Shown here in pieces: positions 11,880-23,924 of a stretch of DNA of 64,000 nucleotides (the first letter of the stretch is position 1; each line of letters opens with the position of its first letter). A model generated the notes under the pieces. That model had not been told where the DNA came from. It saw only the letters and a program-made list of their open reading frames with translations, and made no database searches. Origin of the DNA: Rhytidiadelphus loreus (Eukaryota; Streptophyta; Bryopsida; Hypnales; Hylocomiaceae); contig OX344763.1 of NCBI GenBank assembly GCA_947034895.1, forward strand, positions 74,419,093 through 74,483,092, given 5' to 3'. A program made the translations under genes and the position numbers.

Positions 11880-12470
11880 TCAAAAACATTCCACAAACAA
11901 TCCAAAAACAACTCAAAAAACAACCTCAAAAAATCCAAATCCTCCCCCCTCCCCACACCTCCTTAAACCTCCTCAAATCAATCCAAAAACAACTCCAAAA
12001 TCAACCTCAAAACAACCTCCAAATCAACCCCCCAAACAACCCCCAAATCAATCTTAAACAACCCCAAAACAACCCCCCAAACAACCTCCAAAACAACCCC
12101 CAAACAACTCCCAAACAACCCCCAAACAACCCCCAAACAACCCCCCAAACAACCCCCCAAACAACCCCCAAACAACCCCAAACAACCCCCAAACAACCCC
12201 CAAACAACCCCCAAACAACCCCCAAACAACCCCCCAAACAACTCCAAAACAACCCCAAAACAACCTCAAAATAACCCCCAAAACAACCCCCAAAACAACC
12301 CCCAAAACAACCCCAAAACAACCTCAAAACAACCCCAAAACAACCCCAAAACAACCCCAAAACAACCCCAAAACAACCCCAAAACAACCTCAAAACAACC
12401 CCCAAAACAACCTCAAAACAACCCTAAAACAACCCTAAAACAACCCCAACACAACCCTAAAACATTGAAC
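11880..12470. repeat. (CAACCCCAAA)n simple-sequence block
   Basis: About 590 bp of CAACCCCCAAA/CAACCCCAAAA units with gradual variation. Long apparent reading frames here (Gly/Val/Leu/Phe repeats on the minus strand) are by-products of the repeat. Confidence 0.9.
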
Positions 12471-12683
12471 AAAAACATGTTGATTTGGTTGTTGCACTAT
12501 TCACATGAACAAAAATTTGTTAAACCATTTTGTTAACTTGTGCTCAAATCAACAAAAATTTGTTAACCATTGTGTTAGCTTGGGCTCAAATCAACAAAAA
12601 AATGTAAAAACGGTCAATGCAGTATTCAAATCAACAAGTTTTTGATGATTTTCTGTTGATTTGGACACAATTTTCTACTAGTG

Positions 12684-13684
12684 TAGGCAAGTAGGCTTTA
12701 CAAGGCAGAGGGCATAGACGACAGTAGAATTAGAGGGGGATCCGATCCGGGAACGAAGACAAAGGAGGCAAGACCGTCCCACTCAATTTCATTTGACGAA
12801 GACAAACGATTGGGCCGACTTACATATTCGCAAGCAGTATTTGTGCATCGTAGATGTCCCAAGCAATTAGACAATCTGAACAAAAGTTGTGATAAGGATT
12901 GGATATGCGTAGTAGCCGTTCGAGTCCAAGCGTGTCTGTCATCCTTTTTATCCATGCCATGCAGTTGACCGGCCTTGGTGGATAGCGAATATTTAGCCAT
13001 TGGAGGGAGCTCGAAAATAATGTTGTCATTAAAATCTGGAGGGAGACATTCTACCTTCTTTATCATAATTGAATTGTAATCTAACTTGCTAAGAATTGAC
13101 CTAGCGCCCTTGCTAGTATTCAATTGGCGTAGGTAGTGGACGATACTCTCAGCAGCTGGCAAGGGAGGTTTACAAGTGGATGGACCTGAACGACGGGTAG
13201 GACATGACTCAAGAACAAAAGGTGCACGCACAACCGGGGGGCCTACAAGGTCGGGAGCGGTAAAGTCAGGCCTGGGAAGGATGTAGTCACTATCAGAATC
13301 ATCACTAAGAACAAAGATTGGACTGTCGACATGTTCTAATTTGACGTTCCGAAGCATTGGGGTGACATCCAATGTCATCCCACGTCTAGCTGTAGAATTG
13401 ACTGCATTGTCCTTCATTCCATAAACGCGATAGTTTCCGGGTGACAAAGACCACACCTCACCGCCAAGAGAGTCACATGACAACTGTGCTATAGTGTGAG
13501 AGACCTGCCTCGAGACTGAGTTCATAACGTCCAGATCCAAATGCAAAGTACCTTCCATAATCTGAAACCTCAAAGCTAAGCGAGACCCAGTAACTCTAGC
13601 GAAGCCATCCTCCCCCACTACAAACGAAATAGGCACTGTTGCTCCATCTCCTCGAATTAGAACTGCATTGGAGATGGCAACGAC
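12684..13684 (-). pseudogene. MULE transposase gene, 5' part
   Basis: This is an exon of about 330 codons upstream of the CACTA insertion. It may begin after a splice acceptor CCTAG at 13685-13688, because no ATG suits the start. It holds an acidic patch (VLSDDSDSDY) and a Cys cluster (CLGHLRCTNTACEY) followed by WDG. The frame stops at 12698. A single lost base in the C-run near 12750 would instead lead into a frame that runs without a stop across the CACTA insertion point into the downstream half. I infer one old gene, first or later frameshifted and then split by the CACTA. Confidence 0.5.
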
Positions 13685-13689
13685 CTAGG

Positions 13690-14776
13690 TAGCCATGGCA
13701 ACCTAATCTCTGGAGGACGCAATACAACAAACCTGTAACCGAAGTGCTAAACGAGGAACAGGTTAAATGTAGGTACTAGATTCCTTACATAAATAATGTA
13801 GGATTCTAGGACTACGTCAATACAGTCTTCCCATGTCAAAACTCCAGACAAGCCGCCATGTAGTCATTCATGAAGGCAATGTAGTACTGAACCAAGCCTG
13901 GTGGTACATGTTCAATTCAATTAGTATCCGTTCCTAGTTATAGTGAACACAATAGGATCCGTAGGTAGTTGCAACTGGGAAGATATTTAAATGCAAAACT
14001 TACAATAATTTAATTAGACTAGATGTTAAAAGTAGGCGTGGTTGTATGCGCAGTCGCTATGTTTATTATGGAATAGAAAAACACTCTTTGAATAGATTGA
14101 ACTACTCCAAATGTAATTTGGAGCCTCTAGGCCCATTACTACATTTCGTTCCGTTTATTGTATTGCCAGCGGACGACCGTCAATTGATGTGTTAGAATAT
14201 TCAAACCCGCAAATTGGAGGAGGGACTAAATCCACAGAATGGAAACAGCCTCAATGATTTTCAGCTTCATTTTAAATGAGCCTTGGCGGCCCTACGGATT
14301 CCAGAGACTGTCCAACCATTATTCAAAGGAGGCCCGCAAGAATGGAATGATGCCATGAGTGATTGTAACTTGAATTTTAAACTTGCAATCATTCGTGTTT
14401 ATTGGCATGTCCGATGGGTTTAATACCCCGTTGGACTGAGTTACTAAGTTTTTATGCCGCCCGCACTTGAAATAAAACGTGACTAGCAGTTATCATATAT
14501 AAAATGGAGTAGGGTAATTAGTATTGTGAGGAGTGGAAATGGTAATCAATTCCTACATCCTTTAGAATGCCAAAGAGAAGAAAACGACAAGCTCTGTATT
14601 TTACAAACCTGAAGCGCTTGAAGAAGTCTCGGATTATGAGGGAGTTGCAATCAAATGCTAGGATAGTCGATGCTGGAGAGACTGCAAGAGTCCTAGAATT
14701 TGTTGGCGTAGAACCATCAGTTAGCACGATTTAGGGTCTTCCTTCAGTTAGCCTTACTAGAATTGCAGAGGAGACG
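13690..14776. other. No gene recognised
   Basis: Moderately AT-rich DNA without a convincing frame, repeat or RNA gene. It would hold upstream exons and promoter of the MULE gene if these still exist. Confidence 0.4.
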
Positions 14777-14895
14777 ATGGGGGAAGGACTTCCAGAGAGT
14801 TCCTCCCCAGCCCGCAGTGAAAGCGGAAGTACACCTGATGAAGATGCTGGTGATCATGCAGAAGGATCGAGTAGAGAGACCACTCCAGAGAGAGG
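14777..14895 (+). CDS. Possible first exon of a disordered acidic protein
   Basis: An ATG at 14777 opens a Ser/Glu/Pro/Asp-rich frame (SSSPARSESGSTPDEDAG) that ends at a good splice donor, AG/GTAATG. It could be the start of the same plus-strand gene as the exons at 17569 and 18014, with CACTA 2 in the first intron. This is inference from orientation and composition only. Confidence 0.25.
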
Positions 14896-15373
14896 TAATG
14901 CGAAATGCTCTAATTTTTGGTTTGACTCCTATCATCATTGTTGGATTTCGTTAAGGTCTAGTACGCATTACCTTCTGCATTGCGTAAAGGGTATTACTCC
15001 AGCATACACTATTAGAAAAAAACAGTGACCAAATTAACAAAACTCAACACAAAAGTGTTGATTTTTTTGGTTAATTTGGACGTGTTGATTTGAACACAAA
15101 AGTGTTGATTTTTTAACAAAACAGTGTTGAATCTTAACAAAAAAGTGTTGATTTTTTAACAAAATAGTGCTGAATCTTAACAAAAATCTGTTCATTTTCT
15201 AACAAAAAAGTGTTGATTTTTTTGTTAATTTTGACATTTTTTTTAAAATATTTTTTTAAAAATTCATAAAATATATTTTTTGACGTCTAGGGTAGTGCCA
15301 CATGGCCGGCAATCCAACTACCACGTGGCAACCTAGCCAATTGCCACATGGTAGTGGCTACCATGGAAATGAA

Positions 15374-15442
15374 GCCACCGGGGTTTGAACCCGGGACCTC
15401 ATGGTTAGAGGCCAAGGCTCTTGCCAACACACCAACCTTTCA
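15374..15442 (-). ncRNA. tRNA-like module inside CACTA 2
   Basis: On the minus strand it shows TTGGTGTGTTGGCAAGAG (A-box region), an anticodon-like hairpin (GGCCTCTAACCATGAGGTC) and GGGTTCAAACCCC (T arm with B box). The D and T parts are tRNA-like but the acceptor stem is poor. Same place and orientation as the module in CACTA 1. Confidence 0.5.
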
Positions 15443-15511
15443 AGTTGTTTGATTACTTAGGGAATAGAAATCCATTTAGATAGTTTTTTCGGATTTTTTT
15501 CATTCTTTTTT

Positions 15512-15872
15512 AAAGTCAGCAGACTTTAGGAGAAATTCAGACCCAGTAAAAGACATTTTTTGGAAAAACTTCAGACTAGAAAACGTTGACAAATCCAGTT
15601 ATCTTTCACCTCCAACAATTTTTTTGAGATTCGGACCTACCAATCAAAAGTTATGAACAAAAATCAGAGAGGGATGAAAATGAATATTTATTTTTAAAAT
15701 TTTTAAACTCCCTCTCTGATTTTCGTCCATAACTTTTTATTGGTAGGTACGAATCTCAAAAAAATTGTTGGAGGCAAAAGATAACTTAATTTTTCAACTT
15801 TTTTAAGTTCAAATATTTTCCAAAAATGTTCTTTTACTGGGTCTGAATTGCCTTTTAAGTCTGCTGACTTTT
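15512..15872. repeat. Foldback palindrome 2 (361 bp)
   Basis: It begins AAAGTCAGCAGACTTTAGG and ends with CTGCTGACTTT. The arms carry CAGACCCAGTAAAAGA / TCTTTTACTGGGTCTG and AAAATCAGAGAGGG / CCCTCTCTGATTTT, with the core TATGAACAAAAATCAGAG near the loop. Confidence 0.85.
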
Positions 15873-16034
15873 TAGAAAATCGATTAGTGATGACTTAATT
15901 TTTTTTAAAATCTACATTGTAAAATTAAGACTCCAAAGGCTTCTTAAGAAAAAAAAGATTTAAAATATACTTATATTTGAATTTGGAGTTGAGGTATATA
16001 ATTTTATTTACTTTATTCTTTAATGTTTTTCCCA

Positions 16035-16398
16035 TTAAAAGTCAGTAGACTTTGGTGGCAATTTTGTCCTAGAAGATAAACTTTTCAAAACATCCTTTGA
16101 ACTAATGAAAGTTTTAAGATGAAAACATCTTTCACCTCAAACAATCCGCTTAAGATTTAAATCCTTAAATAAAAAGTTATGGACAAAAATCAGAGAAGGT
16201 GTTTCAAAATATAAAAAATAATGTCCATTTTTACCCCTCTCTGATTTTTGTTCATAACTTTTGATTAGAAGATCTAAATCTCAAAAATAAAATTGGAGGT
16301 GAAAGATATATCAATTTTACAACTTTCATTAGTCCAAAGTTTCTTGAAAAAAATAATTTTTCAAGGTGAAAATTGCCCCTAAAGTCTGCTGACTTTAA
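16035..16398. repeat. Foldback palindrome 3 (364 bp)
   Basis: Same architecture and same terminal motif (AAAAGTCAGTAGACTTT ... AAAGTCTGCTGACTTT) as palindrome 2, and the same core (AAAAGTTATGGACAAAAA), but diverged in the arms. The two lie about 160 bp apart inside CACTA 2. Confidence 0.85.
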
Positions 16399-17568
16399 TA
16401 AACACCGAATTGTGTACTTATTTTGTTCTTAAATCTACATTGTATATTGAAGATTCTTAAAGATTTTTGAAGATTTCTAAGATTTCTAAAAGATTTCAAA
16501 AGATTCTAAAAGATTCCAAAAGATTCCCAAAAAATTAACAAAATTTTGTTGATGTGGTAATTGCACTATCCAAATCAACAAAAAAATTTGTTAATTAGGG
16601 CACAGTTAACAAAAATTTGTGAAAGTAGACGTTGTAGTACCCAAATTAACAAAAAATTGTTAATGTTTTGTTAATTTGGGCACTGTTTTTCTAGTAGTGA
16701 TATCATGTTTATGTAATGGTCTAGCTCGCGTCTTGTGGGCACTGTTTTCTTCTGGAGACACGCAGAAGATGTGTTTTACAGTTTCATTGCGTCATGTGTA
16801 GAGTAATGAGTTAGACTGCAAGTCAGTTTTTTGGTCCACCGAGGAACACCGTATTTTTTATCTCGAGTTTTGCGGTCTGAATGCCCCATAAACAACTGCC
16901 TAGAGACAAAGACATTTGTTTCACTAAAGAACCGAGAACCGTGAGCTAGGAGAGGAAGTCTATTTTCAGTGTTCTTCGAAGAACCCAAAATTGAGTTTGG
17001 AGTGGAGCGGCAGGGTTTTCGATTCCACCGAGTATATTGCTGTCGTGACGAAAGTTATATTACGCGGCAGGGTTTGGATTTCTGTGGGTGCATTGCGGTC
17101 GCAACGGGAGTTATATTACGCGGCAAGGGGATGGGTTCCCGCAAGAGCATTACAGCCGTGAAGGGATTTGCATTCTATTGGGAGGTACAGAATACAAGGC
17201 AGGCATTTCTATTTCCGCCATGATTTCACAGTCACGACAGAGTTCGAGCTCCAAGGTTGGGTTTGTATTTACGGACTGGCATTAGGATTCACGGCGGGGT
17301 CACGGGATTTATTGATTTAGGGTTTAGGGGTTCTGACAGTGTCTAAGCTCTAAGGCAGCGTCTGTAATGTTGTTCGGGGTTTAGGACTCAATGCTCGGTT
17401 ACGGGGTTGTGTCAGGGCTTCGGAGGCGCAACAATTTGGTTTTCTCAATTTTCACTGTCGACTTGAATCGCCTTTGATACGTGAAGCACACAAGTAAATG
17501 TATGCGCATCTAGTCGACTTGACCATTGACGTCCACGATCGCACTAACATTTGAATGTTGGATTCCAG

Positions 17569-17721
17569 CAGGTGCTACAAGGCTGAAACAAACCACAGAA
17601 AGCGCCGTGAAAGCAGACGAGGAAATGGAAGTGGTAAATCCTACCCCAATGACTATGACGGAAGCGCAAATGGTGCAGGGGAACGAGGGGAATCAAGAGG
17701 AGACGACGACCACCACGGGAG
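17569..17721 (+). CDS. Possible exon upstream of the DGNHR gene
   Basis: An acceptor (ATTCCAG) precedes an open Thr/Glu-rich frame that ends at a donor AG/GTAAAT. It encodes a disordered segment (TESAVKADEEMEVV...). Its link to the next exon at 18014 is inferred from strand and composition. Confidence 0.3.
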
Positions 17722-17754
17722 GTAAATCCCTGCAACACCTACATTACATTACTT

Positions 17755-17925
17755 GTGCAGGATGCGATTGGCACCCCCTTGGAGGGAGTGCCGCCATCGG
17801 CACCCCTTCCAAGGGGGTGCCAATTGTGCAAGCAACACTCCCTCCAGGGAAGTGCTACTTGATTCGATAGCACCTCCTTAGAGGGAGAGCCGATGGCGGC
17901 ACCCCTTCCGAGGTGTGTGTGTTTG
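17755..17925. repeat. GGCACCCC inverted-repeat cluster
   Basis: Several copies of GGCACCCC(T)TCCAAGGGGGTGCC-like blocks in both orientations, with CCGCCATCGGC spacers, lie between two possible exons. It is probably a small foldback insertion in the intron. Confidence 0.5.
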
Positions 17926-18013
17926 CGTCCTACCTCGTGATGGAACCACTGACAACTGGTCACACTTGTCATTTGCACTGAGATTTTGTCGTTCTGTAGG
18001 TTAATTGGAGGAT

Positions 18014-18705
18014 ATGACAGATGCTGGAAGGAATCCATTAAGGTCTGGCCTGGAATCATCATCACAGTCTGACATTCTCAAGTCGAGTGAGTATTTTTAA
18101 ACACGTTTTATTAAGATATTTTTTTTGCGGCCCCGTTGCTAATGAAGTTTGTATTTACAGAGGAAGTAGACAATGAGGATGTGCAGACCTCCCAAGACGC
18201 TCATGAGGCTGATAAGGCAACGACGGAGATGACAGTCGAGGAGCTTGGCAAGGAAATGGACAAGATGGTCGTGCAGGAGTCGGTGAATACGAACGTGGTG
18301 TTGGACAAGCTTTGTTTCAAGCCAAGGGAGAAGTCCAAACTCAACATCCCGCTCTGCCAAATGAAAGCTCTAGCTGCTGTGCGCCCATACTTGAAGAACG
18401 ATGTGATGGCACTTGGCGCACATTTTGTTAGTACCGGATACATGGATGGCCATGGTGTCTTCTATGTTGCCTTGCAGGACAACGAGGGAAAAACGCAAGA
18501 TGTGACCGAAGCCAAGGTAGCCAGTTGGAGTCCGTTATGGGTTGCTGCAAATGAGAACTTTGAGAGGGAGCTCCAGAAGGAAGACACGTGGAAGCAATTC
18601 TCGGGTAAAATGTTCTTCGTTTGGGATGGTAACCATCGGCTCGCGGCCTGGCTGCCAACACTAGAAGAAACCCTCGTTTTTTGTAACATGCCTAAAACAT
18701 GGTAG
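18014..18705 (+). CDS. ParB/sulfiredoxin-like (DGNHR) protein, C-terminally truncated
   Basis: A candidate first exon (ATG 18014-18016) joins across a 74-bp GT-AG intron (18087-18160) in matching phase to an open exon ending at 18705. The encoded protein has an acidic, disordered start. A domain of about 110 residues then begins at KSKLNIPLCQMKALA and ends with KMFFVWDGNHRLAAW. The DGNHR-x2-A signature recalls the GxHR motif of ParB-N/sulfiredoxin-fold proteins, which bind nucleotide there; the resemblance rests on this motif alone. The frame stops soon after it, so the rest of the domain is lost or lies in an exon I cannot place. No partner gene is adjacent. Confidence 0.45.
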
Positions 18706-21320
18706 ACATGTATGTGTGGACATCAATTGCGTCAACTTTGACATCAAAAAAAATGAGGAAGGATTGACAAGCTGAAAAACATGCAAAATCTGGAAAAACA
18801 TGATGGGATTTGATGAAGATTTCGGAAGATGTCATGAAAAAGATGGTCTTCCATGATGTAAAAACTTGCCATGTGGCGGCCACCTCATCGATGACGAGGC
18901 CAGGAGTGCCACCTCAGCAACTTTATCATCCATTCTATGAATGATGTCTGTGATGACGTCATTGCCACGTGTCTACCGCATGCAGTTCCTATAAGTGCTG
19001 AATTCCAGTTCGTTGTGTCCATCGCCATGTCGAACAGCGTGTCTTCTGCGGTAATCACTTATTCTTCGTAACGTCTTTCTGTACAATTTAGTCGTCTTTG
19101 TGCATTTTTTAATCATGTTCCTTTCGGTATATGGCATGCCTAACGGCATGAAATAATTTGGAAGCTGTACTTCAAAACATAGCAGCTGCGAACAGCGCTT
19201 GTTAAGTGAGACACGCTCAGTTTCCGACAATGAAGCTCAAAGTGTAGCGAACATCCCATCTTCCTTTCTCCTTGTTATTTATCCGTTATAGAAGATGTGA
19301 TGTTTATGGAGCAGTGAGCCAAACAGACAGGCCATATATACAGTAAACCGTGTTGTGTTATATTAGGAGAGGAAAAAACATGTGCATTGACATTATCTTG
19401 ACAAGGCGATCATGTATACTGTCATCATGGTTTACGGTACTGTTTAGCGTGGTTTCATTTTGAACAGACGGTGGGCTCACGAACTCTCATTACCGTTGGG
19501 CAATTCTATTATACAGAATGCGTACTTGTAGAGCGTCTCATATAGTGAACATTCGGTTGAATGTCATATGATACCAATAGAGCAGTTGCATATATATGAA
19601 GAATGTCTAAGTGGACGTCATTTGCTATGACTGCATGCATTGAAGTACGAGCATTTCCGTCTCTATAGACATGTTTGTCGTTGTCTCAAATTACATGCCT
19701 TGCATTCCGTAAGTCTTCATTGATGTACGGTAATGCATCCAAATTGCTTGAAAATGAGGTGCTTCCTAGCGTGTGTGCTTGACTGAACATTTGTATAAGT
19801 TGTACCAACTCTTAGACACGTATGTAGTTCGGTAAAAACAGTTGTTCAATACCAACAAACTAGTGAAGTCCTCATCATGCAAGTATATTGGACATTCTTA
19901 TTGTGAACTCAACAGAGACATATTGCATGAGCAATGGAATGTACTGTCCTTCATTGAAAGAAATTCTTGCATTTGCTTCTACATCATGCACATGAAAATG
20001 AAGCATACCTCAAGAAGTCAATAAAGAAGATGTAGTAATGACTTGCAGATTTCTCAAATGAAAAACAAGAGTACGAAAACACCAAAATGGTCCTTCTACG
20101 TTCCAGAGCTAGGAACCAGAATATTGGAAAAAAGTTTCGTGGCCTTCTGCAGGCACGACTGCCGCCACTAAGTATGCATGCAAGAGCATACTGTATGGCT
20201 ATTGCTAATCCAGAATCCGTGACTATACATTGTGTACAGAAACATTGTGTGCCGATCGCCCGATGCATGTGAAGTACTACAGTATGTCGTCGCATACTTG
20301 AACGCCTACGCGCAAAGAAAACACGCATTGCATAGTTCAGTTTAAGACTTGTGCACTTCATATGAAATATGACAGTATTGGCAGACATCAGTACTACACG
20401 CTATAGTATGCATAGAATTCATGTGCAGTCTCACATCCATTAGAAGCTGTACCGTGGCCCATGCTACAGCTCAAAAATGATCCCGCCGTTCTCGCAGACG
20501 TACAGTACACATGCAACTAGTACGGCTGTATAACTCTATAAACAAGGACTTTGAATTTCATTTGCAATGACAACATCTCAGCAAAATTCAAATAAAATTA
20601 CAAGTTCCTAGTGCTGCACATCACTGACCCGTATGTACATTGATTGCCTTCCTTAGTACTGTCACTTCCTCTTCGGTTGCTCAACTTTCTTCGGGGTTGG
20701 TACCTGTGCAATTGATAAGGTCGGACGTTGTTACATTGTCCACCTTCGAAGGCAAACGACACGTCTACATAGAAATCACTATTCATTGCAAACGATCTTG
20801 ACATTGCTTTCGCAAGCATAGAAAATAAGAGGCACTGACACCTACTGTGTCCTCTGCATTTCGAAGTGCACTGTTATTCCCTATGTTCTATGTAAGACAC
20901 ATCTACAACTGTTCGTATTCCTGGCCATACACAGTGGTACTTCAAAATCATTAGATGAGCTGCAATAGAGGAAGTGCTGTACAGAAGTTAGAAATACTAA
21001 ACAACACTCATTCACTTCCATCCTCAAAGAAGCACTTCCATATAGAAAAGCACAACATGCCTTGTACTGTACAAGGTTTCCTTTTGAAGGATGAAGTACC
21101 CATTCCAAAGCACTATTCACTACAGTCCGTGAATGACACTTTTCTTTTCGAATTTCAAAGAACTATAAGAACTACTGCATTCCAAGAAAACGAACGTAAC
21201 CTCTGTAACTACGGCAAGTTCATAACTACTCTGAAATGAAGCAAACAGCACAGTACTCTATGACTATTGTCGTACGCGCAGTACGGTAGTAAACGCTTTT
21301 AACCACAACAACATGGTAAG
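18706..21320. other. No gene recognised
   Basis: Intergenic DNA rich in ACATG, TGCAT and GTAC words, with only short shadow frames. I see no tandem repeat, palindrome or RNA gene. Confidence 0.4.
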
Positions 21321-22099
21321 ATGATACGGAATATCGTCCCAAGGAACCCTAGAGGGTGTTCTAAACTCCTTCTAATCCGGTTTTATGTGAATAACTTCAA
21401 ATCTCACTCCCCACCCGGATTCTATAACTTTCCGGACTCTCTACCAGATCCGGATCGTTTTAGTCACCAGATCCGTAACTCAAACACATGGTTTTTGATA
21501 CCTCTGTTTTACCCTCAGAGGGTCCTTTCTTACTTTTTAAGAGGGGTAGGGACAACACCACTCCTTGTATCTCACTTTAACTCTAACTTCTTAATGACAA
21601 AGACCCAAAGTACTTTCCGTCACAACCAAAGTACGGACTAGCTAACCCTCACAACTTCGGATTTCTCCAGAAGCAGGTCACTCAGAATACAACCCGACCC
21701 CCCTTGCTACAACAACAGTTACAAAACTTACCCGGAAACTGAGACGAGGTCCAGTACCAAAACTCCAACTTGTGTTTGTAAACTTGCGGAGTTTTCCAGG
21801 TGAGTGGGGTTTTTCCACAGATGGTCGCTTATCTCCGCACAGAACCCTCCCTGGCCTTCCGGTGTCAGGTAGAGAGGCCTTGCCTTGGGAAAACGCGGGG
21901 TTCTTGGCTGCAACTAGAAATGGCTCAAAATACGGAAGATCCCAAAATCAAATATACTCATAATTAAACCCCATAATTTGCCTCATAATCATGCTCATGT
22001 AACCCCATCATGGACCATAGAGGTCAAATAAAGTATCACATGTTTGTACAAAGTGGTATAAGTTGTGCATAAACCGCACAAAGTCCTCCAAAAGTGCAC

Positions 22100-22715
22100 C
22101 CGACACTAATATGAGTGCCAAAACCTCCACAAAAGTTCAAAATGAGAGTATGATATCTCTCTGGAAAGCTAACGCAAAGAACTATGACACATCCAAATTT
22201 CAACTCAAAACCTCATACTGTCTAACTTTTATAGCCGGTCAAAGTTTACTCTCTTCAACTCAAAGGCAACTCACTACTACTTGACTTCCAAGGCTATAAC
22301 TCTCACATACTAACTCCAAACTGACCATATAGTATCTCATTGAAAAGGTAACACAAATATATACAACACTTAAAAGTTTCACTCAAAACTAAGGTACTGT
22401 CCGACTTTTATAGTCGATCCAAGTTCACCCTCTTTAATTCAAAAGGCAGCTCTTCACTACTTCACCTTCAAGCCCATAACTTTTGCATCCTAACTCCAAA
22501 CTAAGAGAATGATAGCTTTTTGGAAAGCTAATAACTCAATAAATAATCACGCCAAATCTCAAAAGCAAAAACTTCATAATCAGATAGATATGAGCCCTCG
22601 AAAATTCTGCCCTCAAACTTCATGACAAATTTCCTTCTCTCACTCCATCAAGCATAACTTTCACACAAAAACTCCAATTTGAGAGAATGATAGGTTTTCG
22701 GAATCACCAAAACAA
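22100..22715. repeat. Degenerate tandem repeat with a CATAACTTTTGC-AACTCCAAA module
   Basis: Four to five diverged units of about 140-180 bp each contain (C)ATAACT(C/T)T(C/T)(A/G)CA, then AACTCCAAA, GAGAATGATA and GGAAAGCTAA. They lie between the gag-like remnant and unassigned CCGG-rich DNA at 21350-21900. Confidence 0.55.
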
Positions 22716-23924
22716 GATGAACATCCTCCCAAAATTTCATAGCCAAACTCCCCATGTACAAAGTGCTCTCCTTCTCCAAAAACACGGCTCTCCTAAACTA
22801 ACTTGGAGGTGGAAGAAGAAGAGCCTCCACCTCATCTGCCACCTCAACCTCCATGCCATCCACCTAAGCAAGTGAATTTTGGCCTCTAAAACGCCACATG
22901 GACTATCTTTCATCCATTGGCCGTCCCTTTGTCCCCATAACTCTATCCTTATCCCCTACGTGGACTTCTAATCCATTTAAAATTAAACAAAAGGTAAAAC
23001 AAGTTTCACCTTTCATTTTTAACAATTCTAACCTAACAAAATAAAGCTTCAAAACATCTCTAAGTACAAGAATATAAGAAATAAGATTAAGTAGTTGTCT
23101 AACAAAGTTAAAAAAAATTAAAGTTCAAGAGGATCATCACTCCAAATGTCTCTTGAAACTTTAAGGAAAAAAAACCCTCCGCTTTTACACACAATTATGG
23201 ATTTCATATAATGTACACATATACGACGCGACACCGGACTCGCACCCACACCACCAACTCCAGATTCCGCACAACTTCCTCTACAATTCTAAATCCCGTC
23301 TCTGGATAAACACACAATTCACAGACCCGGGAACCCCTGAATCCAGACTCCTCCTTACCACCTCTCTACCCTTTAGCCAAAACCGTCAAGTATGCACCCA
23401 AGCAACCTTAAAACTCCCAAGGAAAAGGAAAGCAAGGACCCACAAGAAAACTTAGGCAATGAGTAAAAAGACAATAAAAATGCAAACATATATTTACTGC
23501 TCAAAATAAGGAATAGCAAAAAAAGGAATTAGGGACCACAAGCGGTCCCTTCTTTTAAAAGAAAAACAACATGCCGGAAAACCCGCGGAAAGTACCGCTT
23601 CGCCCAATCCTAAACTGCCCTGAAAATCCGGGTGGATAAGTTTAACTGAAACTCAACCCTGAAAATCCGGAATCCGGATTCTGTACGAAGACCCGGAATT
23701 CCTAGTCTAACAAAAAGATAACTAGAAAACTACCAGTCTAACTACCTACTTTCCCTTACGCGGTTTCTTGGAGCTACTATCAAACCCTAGCTGACCTCTA
23801 GTGCTAGTCTTGCCTTGGGGTGTCCGAGTGATGCCCAGGTGATGATGGAAGTCTTCTGGACTAGGGGACTGTCGGAATACGTCTCGTCTTTGTGGACTAA
23901 AGTCTAGTCCGCCTTCTCTAGAGA

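Larger units (their letters stand above)
9191..12683. mobile_element. Non-autonomous CACTA element 1 (3493 bp), TSD TAG
   Basis: Terminal inverted repeats CACTAGTAGAAAAT / ATTTTCTACTAGTG lie exactly at both ends. They are flanked by a 3-bp direct repeat TAG (9188-9190 and 12684-12686), diagnostic of CACTA (En/Spm) insertion. Subterminal regions are packed with GTTGATTTGGACAAAA-like units in inverted orientation at the two ends. It encodes no transposase. Inside are a tRNA-like module (9506-9574), a 360-bp palindrome (9646-10005), a dispersed repeat (10380-10915) and a C-rich simple-sequence block (11880-12470). It interrupts the MULE gene. Confidence 0.85.
15007..16699. mobile_element. Non-autonomous CACTA element 2 (1693 bp), TSD ATA
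   Basis: The ends are CACTATTAGAAAAA and TTTTTCTAGTAGTG. They are flanked by ATA on each side (15004-15006; 16700-16702). Subterminal GTGTTGATTTTTTGGTT-like units mirror those at the other end. Like CACTA 1 it carries a minus-strand tRNA-like module followed to the right by palindromes, here two. No transposase is encoded. Confidence 0.8.

Noticed and set aside
11978..12405. Gly/Val/Leu/Phe-rich membrane protein on the minus strand
   Set aside because: It is an artefact of the CAACCCCAAA simple repeat, open in several frames.
9506..15442. Functional tRNA genes inside the CACTA elements
   Set aside because: B boxes and partial arms are present, but no complete cloverleaf with acceptable anticodon and acceptor stems can be drawn. 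I kept them as tRNA-like modules only.
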